Source of the DNA: an uncultured Flavobacteriaceae bacterium
GTDB lineage: Bacteria > Bacteroidota > Bacteroidia > Flavobacteriales > Flavobacteriaceae
NCBI GenBank assembly: GCA_913052425.1
Contig: CAJXEG010000018.1
Location: 1-14,133, forward strand
Direction: 5' to 3'
Length of the DNA: 14,133 bases
In this document: piece after piece, positions 1-7,949 of the stretch
Numbering within the stretch: position 1 is the stretch's first letter
How the letters are laid out: every line of letters starts with the position of its first letter
Made by a program: the position numbers and the translations under genes
Notes under the pieces: model-generated
The model's input: the letters and a program-made list of their open reading frames with translations, nothing else
Databases searched by the model: none
What the model was told of the DNA's origin: nothing

Positions 1-340
1 CGGAGGTGCAGTGACCATTGAAGCGACCTATAAATCTGAAGAAAAAAACAGACCTGATTTTTTGGCTCCCATTTACCCATGGATGGTGATCGTAGAAGAC
101 CAAGAGCCTCCCGCCTATGGCCCTCCACTGTTTGTAGTCTGTACCACTGCAGATAAATTGAATCTTGCCATCCCCAGTGCAAAACTTTATATCGATTGGG
201 CAGAAAAAGGATTTGTGAGCGAACTGCACAATTATCACCACGGAGATCACGGCTTTGGAATCAGAAAAACGGGCTATCCGGTGGACAATTGGTTTAACAA
301 CATGATCGATTGGATCAAAGCCATCGGGATGCTTAACTGA
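1..340 (+). CDS. alpha/beta-hydrolase carbohydrate esterase, 3' part only
   Basis: The reading frame is already open at the left edge, beginning Gly-Gly-Ala just before a GTG at 11, so the gene starts outside the window. This is the C-terminal half of a small serine esterase of the type often called BD-FAE or acetyl-xylan-esterase-like. The visible Gly-Gly-Ala probably follows the nucleophile elbow (GxSAGG), which is cut off. Counting from position 11, family landmarks are the RPDFLAPIYPW stretch, an acidic residue (Asp48 in TTADKL) where these enzymes carry the charge-relay Asp, and the catalytic His80 in GDHGFG. No transmembrane segment is seen. The likely role is removing acetyl, feruloyl or similar esters from polysaccharide side chains, probably in the periplasm. 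Its stop codon touches the stop codon of the convergent receptor gene. The exact substrate cannot be told from this fragment. Confidence 0.8.
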   Translation, partial: GGAVTIEATYKSEEKNRPDFLAPIYPWMVIVEDQEPPAYGPPLFVVCTTADKLNLAIPSAKLYIDWAEKGFVSELHNYHHGDHGFGIRKTGYPVDNWFNNMIDWIKAIGMLN

Positions 341-3067
341 TTACTTTTTCTTTTTATCTATATTACTCCCAGTTATTGCAGTGAGGTCATAATTGACCTT
401 AAAAACGATAAACCTGGGCTGAATGACATAGGAGTTGGTCGTGAACGAAAATTGATTAAAACTGTCTCTGTTGATCTGAGTATCGTTGAGTAGGTTGGTT
501 GCTTTGACACCAAACTCCCATCTCGATCCTTGTTGATTATAGGATAATTCCGCTTCTAAAAATCGATATTCGTTTAGGGTCTGTTCCTGGTTGCGGTAAT
601 AATTGTAAGTGTATTTTGAATTGAAAACAAAACCTTTTAAAAAGTAAGCATCTACACCTACATAAGGAGCATCGGTGAAAAACTTGGTTTGGACTGCTCC
701 CGTTTTATAATCCCTAATGCTGAAGGAGTATCCAATTTCTATATTGGGTTTGTTTCTAAAGTTGGTAGCGATGTTTGCCCTGTATCGTTGGGTGAAATTA
801 CTGGACTCAGTGGGTGTTTCGTTGATCACATTGTTAAAGTCACTAAAGTTGAAATTGACATTTAATCCCCCTTTAAAATTTTTGGATCGTTTATCAATTC
901 TTCCCGAAGCATTGTAAATGGCTCTTGGGAAGTTGGAGTTGGTAGCCAATCGTAAACTGTTGATGCCCTCAACCACAGTAGTGTTCTGAATGGCATCGTC
1001 CCTTGTAGAATAACTCAGGTTGGCAAAAATATTGGTGAAATTAAAAATATTGATGCTCTGATAATTCATATTGACCACATTGAAAAGTGCAGCCTCCAAA
1101 TTAGGATTTCCCTGGAAAAAGGAATTGTAGTTTCTGAAAATATAGCCCTCAGCCAAATTGTTGATGTCCGTAAATTGTCGGGTGGAACGGAAAATAAGCC
1201 TTAAGGTTTCAGACTCTTTGAGTTTCAGCAAAACACGAAAATCGGGTCTAAAAAAGGTAAAGGAGGTATTGACCAAACCACTCGACTGTTGGGTCTCGGT
1301 CTTATAGGAATGAAGGGTAACCCCCGGATCAAAAGTAAAAATCCCTGAAATAAAACGATAATGCAGGGCAACATAGGCATCCTGAAAATGAAATGAAACA
1401 TCATTTTTCAAATTACTCTCCAAAAAATTTTGTTGGGTGTTGTTGTCTAAAATCTGAAAAATAGAGGAATTAAAATCTTGATTCACGTCTGTAATTCCCA
1501 ATGTAAGATTGAGGTTTACCTTGGGGTTGATGATATAAAAATAGTCCAATTTACCCTCTATCTTATCGGTTTTGGTCTCACGATCTTGGTTGATGTTAAA
1601 ACGTTCTTGATTCACATCTAAGTTCAATAAACCACCAAAAGGCTTAAATTGTTTGATGGCTCTGTAAAAGGGATCTTCTTTTTGTGCCAGATGTTGTAAT
1701 TCCATCGAAAAAATATGATCCTGATTATAGGTATAATACATTCTCAGCTCCTGATTTAACGAATGAGGTGTTTGTTGGCGGTATTGCCCAATCTGTTCAG
1801 GAATCCGCTTACCTTGTCTTCCAGAAATGGTGGTCAGATCAGATATTTCATTTTGATTTGAAGTCTTGTAAAGAAGGTTGTATTCCGTCTGGAGATTTTC
1901 GTTGGGATTGTATTCTGTTGTGAATTTATACAGCTGTTGTTCGTTTTCTTGGGTGGTATACTCCGAGGTTTCTTCAAGGGCATTGGAGACAGTATACCTC
2001 CGGGTATTTTTTTCCTCCAATATATTTTCTGCTCGGGAATAAATTACAAAGCCACTGAACTCAACAGCTTCTGAAGGAGCATAACTAAAGTTGTAGGCCC
2101 CAAACTGGGATTCAATGGATTTGGCCCTGTTGTTTTGCAAATTGGTAATCCCGGCATCGTCAGAGCTGATGTCTATAGAAGTACCCGTTCTGACGTTGAG
2201 ATTATTGAAACCTCCTCCAAAACGATAAAAGTCTCTTCGCGAGAGTGGTGGCTCCCCAATATTATTGCTATTTCCCAAAAGATTTACACTGAGGTCTTTG
2301 GAGTAATAAAATATTTTGGGAACAGCGATGAATCGATCATCATTTCCAACCCCACCCATCAACTCTCCAAACCAAAATTTATCCTTTCCACTTTTTAAAC
2401 TGATGTTGATGGCGATGTTGTCTTCATTGTTGGTTACACTTCTCAATTGATTGACTTCGGAAAAATTTCTCAACACCTCCACTTTACCCACCGCATTGGC
2501 AGGTAGATTTTGAGTAGCCAGTTTTGAATCTCCATCAAAAAAATCCTTTCCCTCTACGGTGATTTTCGTAATTTCTTTTCCTTCAACTTCAATACGCCCC
2601 TCGTCATTTACTTCGATTCCCGGCATATTTTTGAGAACATCTTCTAGTTTTCTTTCTGATCCGGTATTGAATGAATCCGCGTTATAAATGATGGTATCCC
2701 CTTTGATGGTAACCGGCATCTCATAAACCAATTCTACCTCGTCTAAAGACTCTGCCTGTTCCTCCAAAACAAAGTTTTTTTCAAGGTGATTCTCTTGGTT
2801 GAACACAAATGCGATCTCTTTTAACCCGATAAAAGATATTTTGATGTCATAATCCGTTCCTTTTTTAAGGGTTAACCTATAGTACCCCTCTTCATTTGAA
2901 ATCCCGAAGCCATCTAGTATTTGGGTTTTTTTTTCAACGGCCACTATATTGGCACCCATAATGGGAGTCCCATTGGTATCGGTGATGGTCCCCTCTAAGT
3001 CTATATTTTGGGCTACCGCAAATATTGTTGAAATCAGGAAAAATCCTAATATGTATATTTTTCTCAA
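341..3067 (-). CDS. TonB-dependent-receptor-like outer-membrane beta-barrel protein
   Basis: An exported 908-residue outer-membrane protein of the kind that pairs with GLPGLI proteins in Bacteroidota. A signal peptide (about residues 1-20, cleavage after FAVAQ) is followed by a carboxypeptidase-regulatory-like beta-sandwich (about 22-100), a TonB-box-like LDEVELV (108-114), a plug domain (about 118-225, including ITVEGKDFFDGD and the VEVLRNFSE stretch) and a long barrel region rich in Asn, Tyr and Phe (outer-membrane beta-barrel family 3 type). It is not a SusC: it has no SusD partner, and the organisation differs. The start is TTG: the in-frame stop TAA lies two codons upstream and the next Met is residue 37, which would lose the signal peptide. 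The last strand is followed by a charged tail ending KKKK instead of the usual terminal aromatic residue. It lies 16 nt behind the GLPGLI gene and is probably co-transcribed. The cargo is unknown. Confidence 0.88.
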   Translation of the reverse strand: MRKIYILGFFLISTIFAVAQNIDLEGTITDTNGTPIMGANIVAVEKKTQILDGFGISNEEGYYRLTLKKGTDYDIKISFIGLKEIAFVFNQENHLEKNFVLEEQAESLDEVELVYEMPVTIKGDTIIYNADSFNTGSERKLEDVLKNMPGIEVNDEGRIEVEGKEITKITVEGKDFFDGDSKLATQNLPANAVGKVEVLRNFSEVNQLRSVTNNEDNIAINISLKSGKDKFWFGELMGGVGNDDRFIAVPKIFYYSKDLSVNLLGNSNNIGEPPLSRRDFYRFGGGFNNLNVRTGTSIDISSDDAGITNLQNNRAKSIESQFGAYNFSYAPSEAVEFSGFVIYSRAENILEEKNTRRYTVSNALEETSEYTTQENEQQLYKFTTEYNPNENLQTEYNLLYKTSNQNEISDLTTISGRQGKRIPEQIGQYRQQTPHSLNQELRMYYTYNQDHIFSMELQHLAQKEDPFYRAIKQFKPFGGLLNLDVNQERFNINQDRETKTDKIEGKLDYFYIINPKVNLNLTLGITDVNQDFNSSIFQILDNNTQQNFLESNLKNDVSFHFQDAYVALHYRFISGIFTFDPGVTLHSYKTETQQSSGLVNTSFTFFRPDFRVLLKLKESETLRLIFRSTRQFTDINNLAEGYIFRNYNSFFQGNPNLEAALFNVVNMNYQSINIFNFTNIFANLSYSTRDDAIQNTTVVEGINSLRLATNSNFPRAIYNASGRIDKRSKNFKGGLNVNFNFSDFNNVINETPTESSNFTQRYRANIATNFRNKPNIEIGYSFSIRDYKTGAVQTKFFTDAPYVGVDAYFLKGFVFNSKYTYNYYRNQEQTLNEYRFLEAELSYNQQGSRWEFGVKATNLLNDTQINRDSFNQFSFTTNSYVIQPRFIVFKVNYDLTAITGSNIDKKKK

Positions 3068-3083
3068 GCTTTATGATTTTGAA

Positions 3084-3905
3084 TTAACGTGATCTGAAGC
3101 GCTGGCCTCCTCCACCTTGCCCACGATTTCTGCGATACACCTCACGCATTTCTGTAATCTTTTCAGTTCGAATTTTACTGTACTCATCGGCGGTTACAAT
3201 AGTTCCTTTGGAGGGAACTTTGATTTTCATTTTTTCCTTGGGGTTCATGACAACTTTGGTACACAGCAGGGTAGTATTGTTGGTATTAATTTCAAGAATA
3301 AGCCCTGGTAAACCACCGTGTTTGTAGGGGCCGGTTGAAACAGGAATCTGAGGGGTAAACCAAGCAGTAATATTGACTGTTTTCATTTTGGGTTTACTGT
3401 CTTCAGTGCTTTGCCTGCCAAACTGAAAAACCTCTTGGGGTACCTCTCTGCTCATTGTTGCTTTGTATACAGTATAATTTCCGATTTGCTTTGACTCCCC
3501 CGAAAGCACCCACTTGCTCTTAGGCAGACTGTCTTTGATTAAGAAAATTTTCCCGAAAAGCTCCACTCGATTGGTAAAGGTTTTTACCGCAAATTCTTTG
3601 TGTAAAATACCTTGAAAAGGACTCATAAACGATAAAAAATTAAACCGTCCGTTCCCTCCCGAGTTTTCCAGACGTTTCTCCTCGTAAAACAAGGAAGCAG
3701 TGCTGTTAAAATCCAATTCATAGTTCTTTTCCAGATTGGACTTCATACGCTCCATAATCCTTTGTTTCCTCTCAGGGGGAATGTTTTCCCCAAAATTGGG
3801 ATCCATTTTAGTTTTTGACATATAGTAGGCTTTCCCCTGAAACTCTTGAGCAAATGTGGTTGTTAATGAGAAAATGATAAGCGATAGGAAAGTGAAATTT
3901 TTCAT
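3084..3905 (-). CDS. GLPGLI family exported protein
   Basis: A 273-residue secreted protein of the GLPGLI family, named after the motif that appears here as GGLPGLILE (about residues 197-205). A signal peptide ends after FAQ (about residue 20). The body is the expected mixed beta domain, with a run of conserved aromatic and basic residues before the motif (ITAWFTPQIPVSTGPYKHGG). The C-terminus is a strongly basic Gly/Arg-rich tail (RRNRGQGGGGQRFRSR). I chose the ATG at 3905 over the TTG one codon upstream. The family has no firmly assigned biochemical role that I know of. It commonly sits beside barrel receptors like the one 16 nt downstream, so a periplasmic partner role for that receptor is the natural inference. 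The 5' side faces a divergent A/T-rich intergenic region. Confidence 0.92.
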   Translation of the reverse strand: MKNFTFLSLIIFSLTTTFAQEFQGKAYYMSKTKMDPNFGENIPPERKQRIMERMKSNLEKNYELDFNSTASLFYEEKRLENSGGNGRFNFLSFMSPFQGILHKEFAVKTFTNRVELFGKIFLIKDSLPKSKWVLSGESKQIGNYTVYKATMSREVPQEVFQFGRQSTEDSKPKMKTVNITAWFTPQIPVSTGPYKHGGLPGLILEINTNNTTLLCTKVVMNPKEKMKIKVPSKGTIVTADEYSKIRTEKITEMREVYRRNRGQGGGGQRFRSR

Positions 3906-4046
3906 CAATTTAAATTTATATTGTTTTGACCGTTTATTTGTGATAGGGTTTAATCCAATTTTTTTTTAAAATTTATAAATTATATATTAGATACCATTGA
4001 GCCAGATCACAATACTTTGGTGACCCTTTAAAAAAATTATAATATC
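3906..4046. promoter_or_regulatory. divergent intergenic region between GLPGLI and oxidoreductase operons
   Basis: These 141 very A/T-rich bases must hold the promoters for the minus-strand GLPGLI/receptor pair and the plus-strand oxidoreductase operon. The best plus-strand match to the Bacteroidota -7 box (TAnnTTTG) is TACCATTG at 3992-3999, with one mismatch, but no TTG/TTTG lies about 19 nt upstream of it. AATTTATAAATT (3970-3981) is a perfect 12-bp palindrome but consists only of A and T. I see no convincing minus-strand promoter. The call rests mainly on the gene layout. Confidence 0.4.
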
Positions 4047-5516
4047 ATGAAAAAAATAAACAATAAAAAGAACAATAACCGGAGGGACTTTATTCGAAAA
4101 ACGGGTGTATCCATAGGATCACTGATGGTTCTTCCCAGCCACGTTCTCTTTGCCAAAAAAGAAGTTCGAGATGCCTCAGGTCAAGTCATACAAAAGGCGG
4201 TAGTCCTTCCTAATGACAAGGTCAATCTGGCTTGTTGTGGTGTTGGAAATAGAGGAGCAAGCGTGGTGAGAGACCTCTATGCTACGGGTGCAGCCAATGT
4301 AGTAGCCCTGTGCGATGTCAATATGGGAGGCAAAAAGACCCTCAAAACCATGGACATTCACAAAAAAGCAAAACAATACCAAGATTTTAGAACACTATTC
4401 GATGAGATGGGAGATGAAATTGATGCTGTTAGTGTCGCTACTCCTGATTTTTCCCATTTTCCCATTACCATACTGGCCATGTCTTTGGGGAAACATGTTT
4501 ATGTCGAAAAGCCATTGACAAGAACCTTTCAAGAGTCTGAAATATTGATCAGAGCTGCCAAAAAATTTAATGTAGCCACACAAATGGGCAATCAAGGCCA
4601 TTGTCAGGATAATTATTATCAATTCAAAACATGGGTTGAAAAGGGAATCATCAATGAAGTGAAGGAAATCGCCACCCACATGAATGGTAGACGTCGCTGG
4701 CATGGATGGGATGCCCAGATGAAGAAATTTCCTGTTGGAGGAAAAATCCCCAAAACCTTAGATTGGGACATTTGGCATGTGGCCTATCCCCATCACGATT
4801 TTCACAAAGACTTTATCGACGGACAGTGGCGGTGCTGGTATGCTTTTGGAAACGGTGCTTTGGGCGACTGGGGTGCCCACATTATGGACGGTTTTCATCA
4901 GTTCTTAGAGTTGGGCTTACCGCAAAAAATTGAACCAAAAAAGCTAACCGGACACAACGATTTGTTCTATCCTCAATCTTCAACTTTAGCATTCCATTTT
5001 CCTAAGCGGGGTGACATGCCCAAAGTAAAAGTCACCTGGTATGACGGTGTGGAAAACCTGCCAGAAGTGCCGGAGAACTACGGAGATATTGAGATTGATA
5101 CTGGGGCAAAAACCAAGAAAGGAATGGTAAAACCCAAAAAACTCAGACCCGGAAAAGTGATCTACGGCAAAGACCTTACCTTCAGAGGTGGCTCCCACAG
5201 CAGGACACTGAGCATACTTCCCGACGAAAATGCAAAAGACATTCAAAACAACTTACCGGAATACCACAAAAGTGAAACCAATCACTTTATGAATTTTCTG
5301 AATGCATCCCGAGGATTAGAAAAAACACTCTCTCCCTTCGAGATATCTGCTCCTTTGAGTCAAGTTTTTTGCCTCGGTACAATTGCACAACAACTCAACC
5401 AAACCATTGTATTTGACAGAAAAACAAAAACCATCACCAATAATGCTATGGCCAATCAACTTTTAAAAGGTTATCCTCCAAAAAATGGATGGGAGGAATT
5501 TTATAAATTGGCTTAA
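4047..5516 (+). CDS. Tat-exported Gfo/Idh/MocA family oxidoreductase (possible NAD-dependent glycoside-active enzyme)
   Basis: A 489-residue NAD(P)-binding protein of the Gfo/Idh/MocA superfamily. Residues 1-36 form a twin-arginine signal (NRRDFIRK, then a hydrophobic stretch and a VLFA end), so the folded protein with its cofactor should be exported. The Rossmann fold follows: the dinucleotide motif is GVGNRG (65-70), the second-strand acidic residue lies in LCDVN (about 88-92), and the signature EKP is at 154-156. The C-terminal substrate domain carries a Trp/His-rich stretch (about 218-254) and GALGDWGAHIMD (270-281), typical of the long bacterial members of the superfamily. Cytoplasmic sugar dehydrogenases are usually shorter and lack the Tat signal. 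Exported relatives include GH109 enzymes, which use bound NAD to cleave glycosides, so this one may be an oxidoreductase or a glycosidase; I cannot decide. First gene of a three-gene operon; its TAA overlaps the next ATG (TAATG). Confidence 0.88.
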   Translation: MKKINNKKNNNRRDFIRKTGVSIGSLMVLPSHVLFAKKEVRDASGQVIQKAVVLPNDKVNLACCGVGNRGASVVRDLYATGAANVVALCDVNMGGKKTLKTMDIHKKAKQYQDFRTLFDEMGDEIDAVSVATPDFSHFPITILAMSLGKHVYVEKPLTRTFQESEILIRAAKKFNVATQMGNQGHCQDNYYQFKTWVEKGIINEVKEIATHMNGRRRWHGWDAQMKKFPVGGKIPKTLDWDIWHVAYPHHDFHKDFIDGQWRCWYAFGNGALGDWGAHIMDGFHQFLELGLPQKIEPKKLTGHNDLFYPQSSTLAFHFPKRGDMPKVKVTWYDGVENLPEVPENYGDIEIDTGAKTKKGMVKPKKLRPGKVIYGKDLTFRGGSHSRTLSILPDENAKDIQNNLPEYHKSETNHFMNFLNASRGLEKTLSPFEISAPLSQVFCLGTIAQQLNQTIVFDRKTKTITNNAMANQLLKGYPPKNGWEEFYKLA

Positions 5517-6376
5517 TGCAAAAAAAAAAATATTTAAAAAATCTAATTCAGCTCAATTTTGCTGTTTTAATGATTAGTACATCGGGAACCCTGGGGCGGT
5601 ATATCGAGCTTCCCGTTCCTTTAATCATTTTCTTAAGAGCAGCTATAGGAGGTGTGTTTTTATACCTTTTCTGCAAGTGGAAAAAACTGAGTTTTACAAT
5701 TCATAAAAAAGACCGGAGGACTGTCTTTTTCAGTGGGGTATTGATGGGGTTGCATTGGATCCTCTATTTTATTTCCTTGAAAATGTCGACCGTAGCCATA
5801 GGAATGCTTTCTGTGTTTACTTATCCCGCTATCACTACTTTACTAGAACCCCTTATGCTCAATAGTAAATTCAAAATATCGAATCTGCTTTTAGGGTTAA
5901 TGGTTTTGGCGGGTATTTATTTTTTAGCCCCCGAAATCAGTTTAGAAAACGATCAATTCAAAGCCATCGGTTTTGGGGTTTTGTCAGCTTTTTGTTATTC
6001 CATCCGAAACATCTACATGAAATCTAAGTCTTCGGAATATGAGGGATCGATTCTCATGGTTTACCAACTGATCATCGTTACGATATTGCTCTCCCCTGTG
6101 TTTTTGGTTTATGACACTTCAGGCTTGAAATCATCACTTCCTGCAATTTTAATTCTTGCAATACTGACCACAGCGGCAGGTCACACATTGTTTATTTACA
6201 GTTTTAGAAATTTCACCATCAGTACTGCCAGTATCATCAGCGGAGTACAACCTATTTATGGGATCATCATTGGAATGATTGTTTTGGCAGAATACCCTGC
6301 TTTGAGCACCATCTTTGGTGGTGTGCTGATTCTAGGTACGGTACTGATCGAAAGCATTCGTAACTTTAAAGAATAA
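5516..6376 (+). CDS. DMT superfamily transporter (two EamA domains)
   Basis: A 286-residue integral inner-membrane protein. Hydrophobic segments fill most of the length in two halves, consistent with the ten helices and duplicated EamA domains of the drug/metabolite transporter superfamily. Typical features are GTLGRYIELPVPLIIFLRAA near the N-terminus, the MGLHWILYFISLK stretch, and the second half with AGHTLFIYSFRN and SIISGVQPIYGIIIG. The ATG shares its A with the stop codon of the upstream oxidoreductase gene, so translation is probably coupled, and the downstream sulfatase begins 7 nt after its stop. Family members export or import small metabolites such as sugars or amino acids. Here the neighbours suggest a sugar or a breakdown product of the polysaccharide, but no substrate can be read from the sequence. 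Confidence 0.9.
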   Translation: MQKKKYLKNLIQLNFAVLMISTSGTLGRYIELPVPLIIFLRAAIGGVFLYLFCKWKKLSFTIHKKDRRTVFFSGVLMGLHWILYFISLKMSTVAIGMLSVFTYPAITTLLEPLMLNSKFKISNLLLGLMVLAGIYFLAPEISLENDQFKAIGFGVLSAFCYSIRNIYMKSKSSEYEGSILMVYQLIIVTILLSPVFLVYDTSGLKSSLPAILILAILTTAAGHTLFIYSFRNFTISTASIISGVQPIYGIIIGMIVLAEYPALSTIFGGVLILGTVLIESIRNFKE

Positions 6377-6383
6377 TACACCT

Positions 6384-7949
6384 ATGAGAATTATAACTTT
6401 TATGCTGGTTTTGTTTGCTTTTTGGAGTTGTGAAAAAGTTACAACTCCACCCAATTTTCTGTTCATTGTGGTAGACGACTTAGGCCATAAGGATTTGAGT
6501 GTCACGGGAAGTGATTTTTATGAAACACCCAACATCGACAGAATTGCCCATGAGGGCACGCGCTTTACCCAAGGCCATGCCAATGCCTCGGTATGCAGTC
6601 CCTCCAGAGCAAGTTTGTTGACTGGAATGTACCCAACGATTCACGGCATAACCGATTGGATTGGTGCAAAATACGGAACAGATTGGAGGTCGGTGGGACG
6701 CAAGACCAAATTGTTGCCCAGTGACTATGTAAAGCACCTCCCCTTTGAAATGACGACGCTGGCTGAAGTGTTTAAAACACAGCAGTACAAAACTTTTTTT
6801 GCCGGTAAATGGCACCTGGGTTCTGTGGAGCAGCAATCCCTTCCTACCGATCACGGTTTTGAGATCAACAAAGGGGGATACCATCGTGGAGGCCCCTATT
6901 CCGGGGGTTACTTTTCTCCTTTTAACAACCCTTTTTTAGAGGATAAAACAGAGGAAAAAGGGATGACGCTCTCCATGAAATTGGCCCTAGAGACAGCGGA
7001 CTTTATAAAGGCAAACAACGACAAACCCTTGTTTGTGTATTTGAGTTTTTATGCTGTTCACGCACCCATTCAAACCACAAAAGAAAAATGGATCAAATAC
7101 CAAAAAAAGGCTGTGGATCAAGGAATTTTGCAAGAGGGATTTGAAATGGAAAAAAGGCTGCCCATAAGAATCAAACAAGACAATCCTGTTTATGCCGGTC
7201 TATTGGAACAAATGGATGAGGCTGTAGGTCATGTTTTAAACACTCTGGATGCACTGAAGCTGGATGATAATACCGTTGTTGTTTTTGTATCTGACAATGG
7301 AGGTGTGTCGGCAGGCGATGATTATGCAACCAGTAATCTGCCATTGCGCGGTGGTAAAGGCTATCAATGGGAGGCAGGTACCCGTATCCCGTTTTTTATC
7401 AAAGCACCCCAAATCCAAAATGTCGTAAAAAAAGTGAATGTACCTGTTACCGGGGCTGATTTGTTCCCTACATTGTTGGAATTGGCAGGGATCGAAAACT
7501 CCACTGATGTGGATGGAAAAAGTTTGGTGCCACTGTTAAAGAAAGAAGGTTTTGAGGAGCGTTCTCTTTTTTGGCATTATCCTCATTATGGAAATCAAGG
7601 AGGAGATCCCAGTGCCATCATCCGAAAAGGAGATTGGAAGCTGATCCACTATTTTGAAGATGGAAAAAACGAATTGTATCACCTGGGTGAAGACATGGGA
7701 GAAGCCAATAATATTATTGATCGACATCCTGAGGAGGGAATGGCCCTTACAAATGAATTGGAAAGTTGGCTCAGCTCAACAGGCGCAAAAATTCCTGAAA
7801 TAGACCCATTACACAACGAGGAAGAGGAAAAAGAATGGTTGGGTAAACACAAACAAAAAATGAAATCAAAAGTTGAAAAACGGAGAGCGTTTCAACTCAG
7901 TCCAAATTATCTACCCAATGAGGACTGGTGGGGAAGCACAATTGACTAA
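6384..7949 (+). CDS. lipoprotein sulfatase, formylglycine-dependent (S1 family)
   Basis: A 521-residue type I sulfatase, hydrolysing sulfate esters, probably from algal oligosaccharides. A short signal peptide ends in a lipobox (AFWSC, Cys16), so the protein should be membrane-anchored. The sulfatase signature CSPSRASLLTG begins at Cys71, the residue converted to formylglycine. The rest of the active site is intact: Asp31-Asp32 (calcium), Lys142 and His144 in GKWHLG, His226 in YAVHAP, Asp304-Asn305 in SDNGG, and Lys325 in RGGKG. The C-terminal subdomain has the usual GDWKLIHYFEDG strand. Because the key residue is Cys, maturation needs an FGE or anSME enzyme, neither of which lies in the window. 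Third gene of the operon, starting 7 nt after the transporter. Its stop overlaps the stop of the convergent CE15 gene. I cannot assign the S1 subfamily or which sulfate position it attacks. Confidence 0.95.
   Translation: MRIITFMLVLFAFWSCEKVTTPPNFLFIVVDDLGHKDLSVTGSDFYETPNIDRIAHEGTRFTQGHANASVCSPSRASLLTGMYPTIHGITDWIGAKYGTDWRSVGRKTKLLPSDYVKHLPFEMTTLAEVFKTQQYKTFFAGKWHLGSVEQQSLPTDHGFEINKGGYHRGGPYSGGYFSPFNNPFLEDKTEEKGMTLSMKLALETADFIKANNDKPLFVYLSFYAVHAPIQTTKEKWIKYQKKAVDQGILQEGFEMEKRLPIRIKQDNPVYAGLLEQMDEAVGHVLNTLDALKLDDNTVVVFVSDNGGVSAGDDYATSNLPLRGGKGYQWEAGTRIPFFIKAPQIQNVVKKVNVPVTGADLFPTLLELAGIENSTDVDGKSLVPLLKKEGFEERSLFWHYPHYGNQGGDPSAIIRKGDWKLIHYFEDGKNELYHLGEDMGEANNIIDRHPEEGMALTNELESWLSSTGAKIPEIDPLHNEEEEKEWLGKHKQKMKSKVEKRRAFQLSPNYLPNEDWWGSTID

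Noticed and set aside
341..3905. Receptor plus upstream gene as a SusC/SusD pair
   Set aside because: The smaller protein carries the GLPGLI motif and lacks a lipobox and SusD-like helices; the larger one is of the beta-barrel family 3 type, shorter than typical SusC.
3970..3981. 12-bp palindrome AATTTATAAATT as an operator
   Set aside because: Composed only of A and T within an A/T-rich spacer, so it is likely to occur by chance; mentioned only as part of the intergenic description.
4038..4043. TATAAT resembling a sigma-70 -10 box
   Set aside because: It ends only 3 nt before the ATG at 4047, leaving no room for a transcript start, and Bacteroidota promoters use a different consensus.
4395..4703. 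102-codon minus-strand open frame inside the oxidoreductase gene
   Set aside because: It lies wholly opposite a well-supported conserved gene, shows no recognisable domain, and is a shadow frame.
6480..6884. 134-codon minus-strand open frame inside the first sulfatase gene
   Set aside because: Opposite the conserved sulfatase active-site region; its composition (Cys-rich, low-complexity) is that of an antisense shadow.
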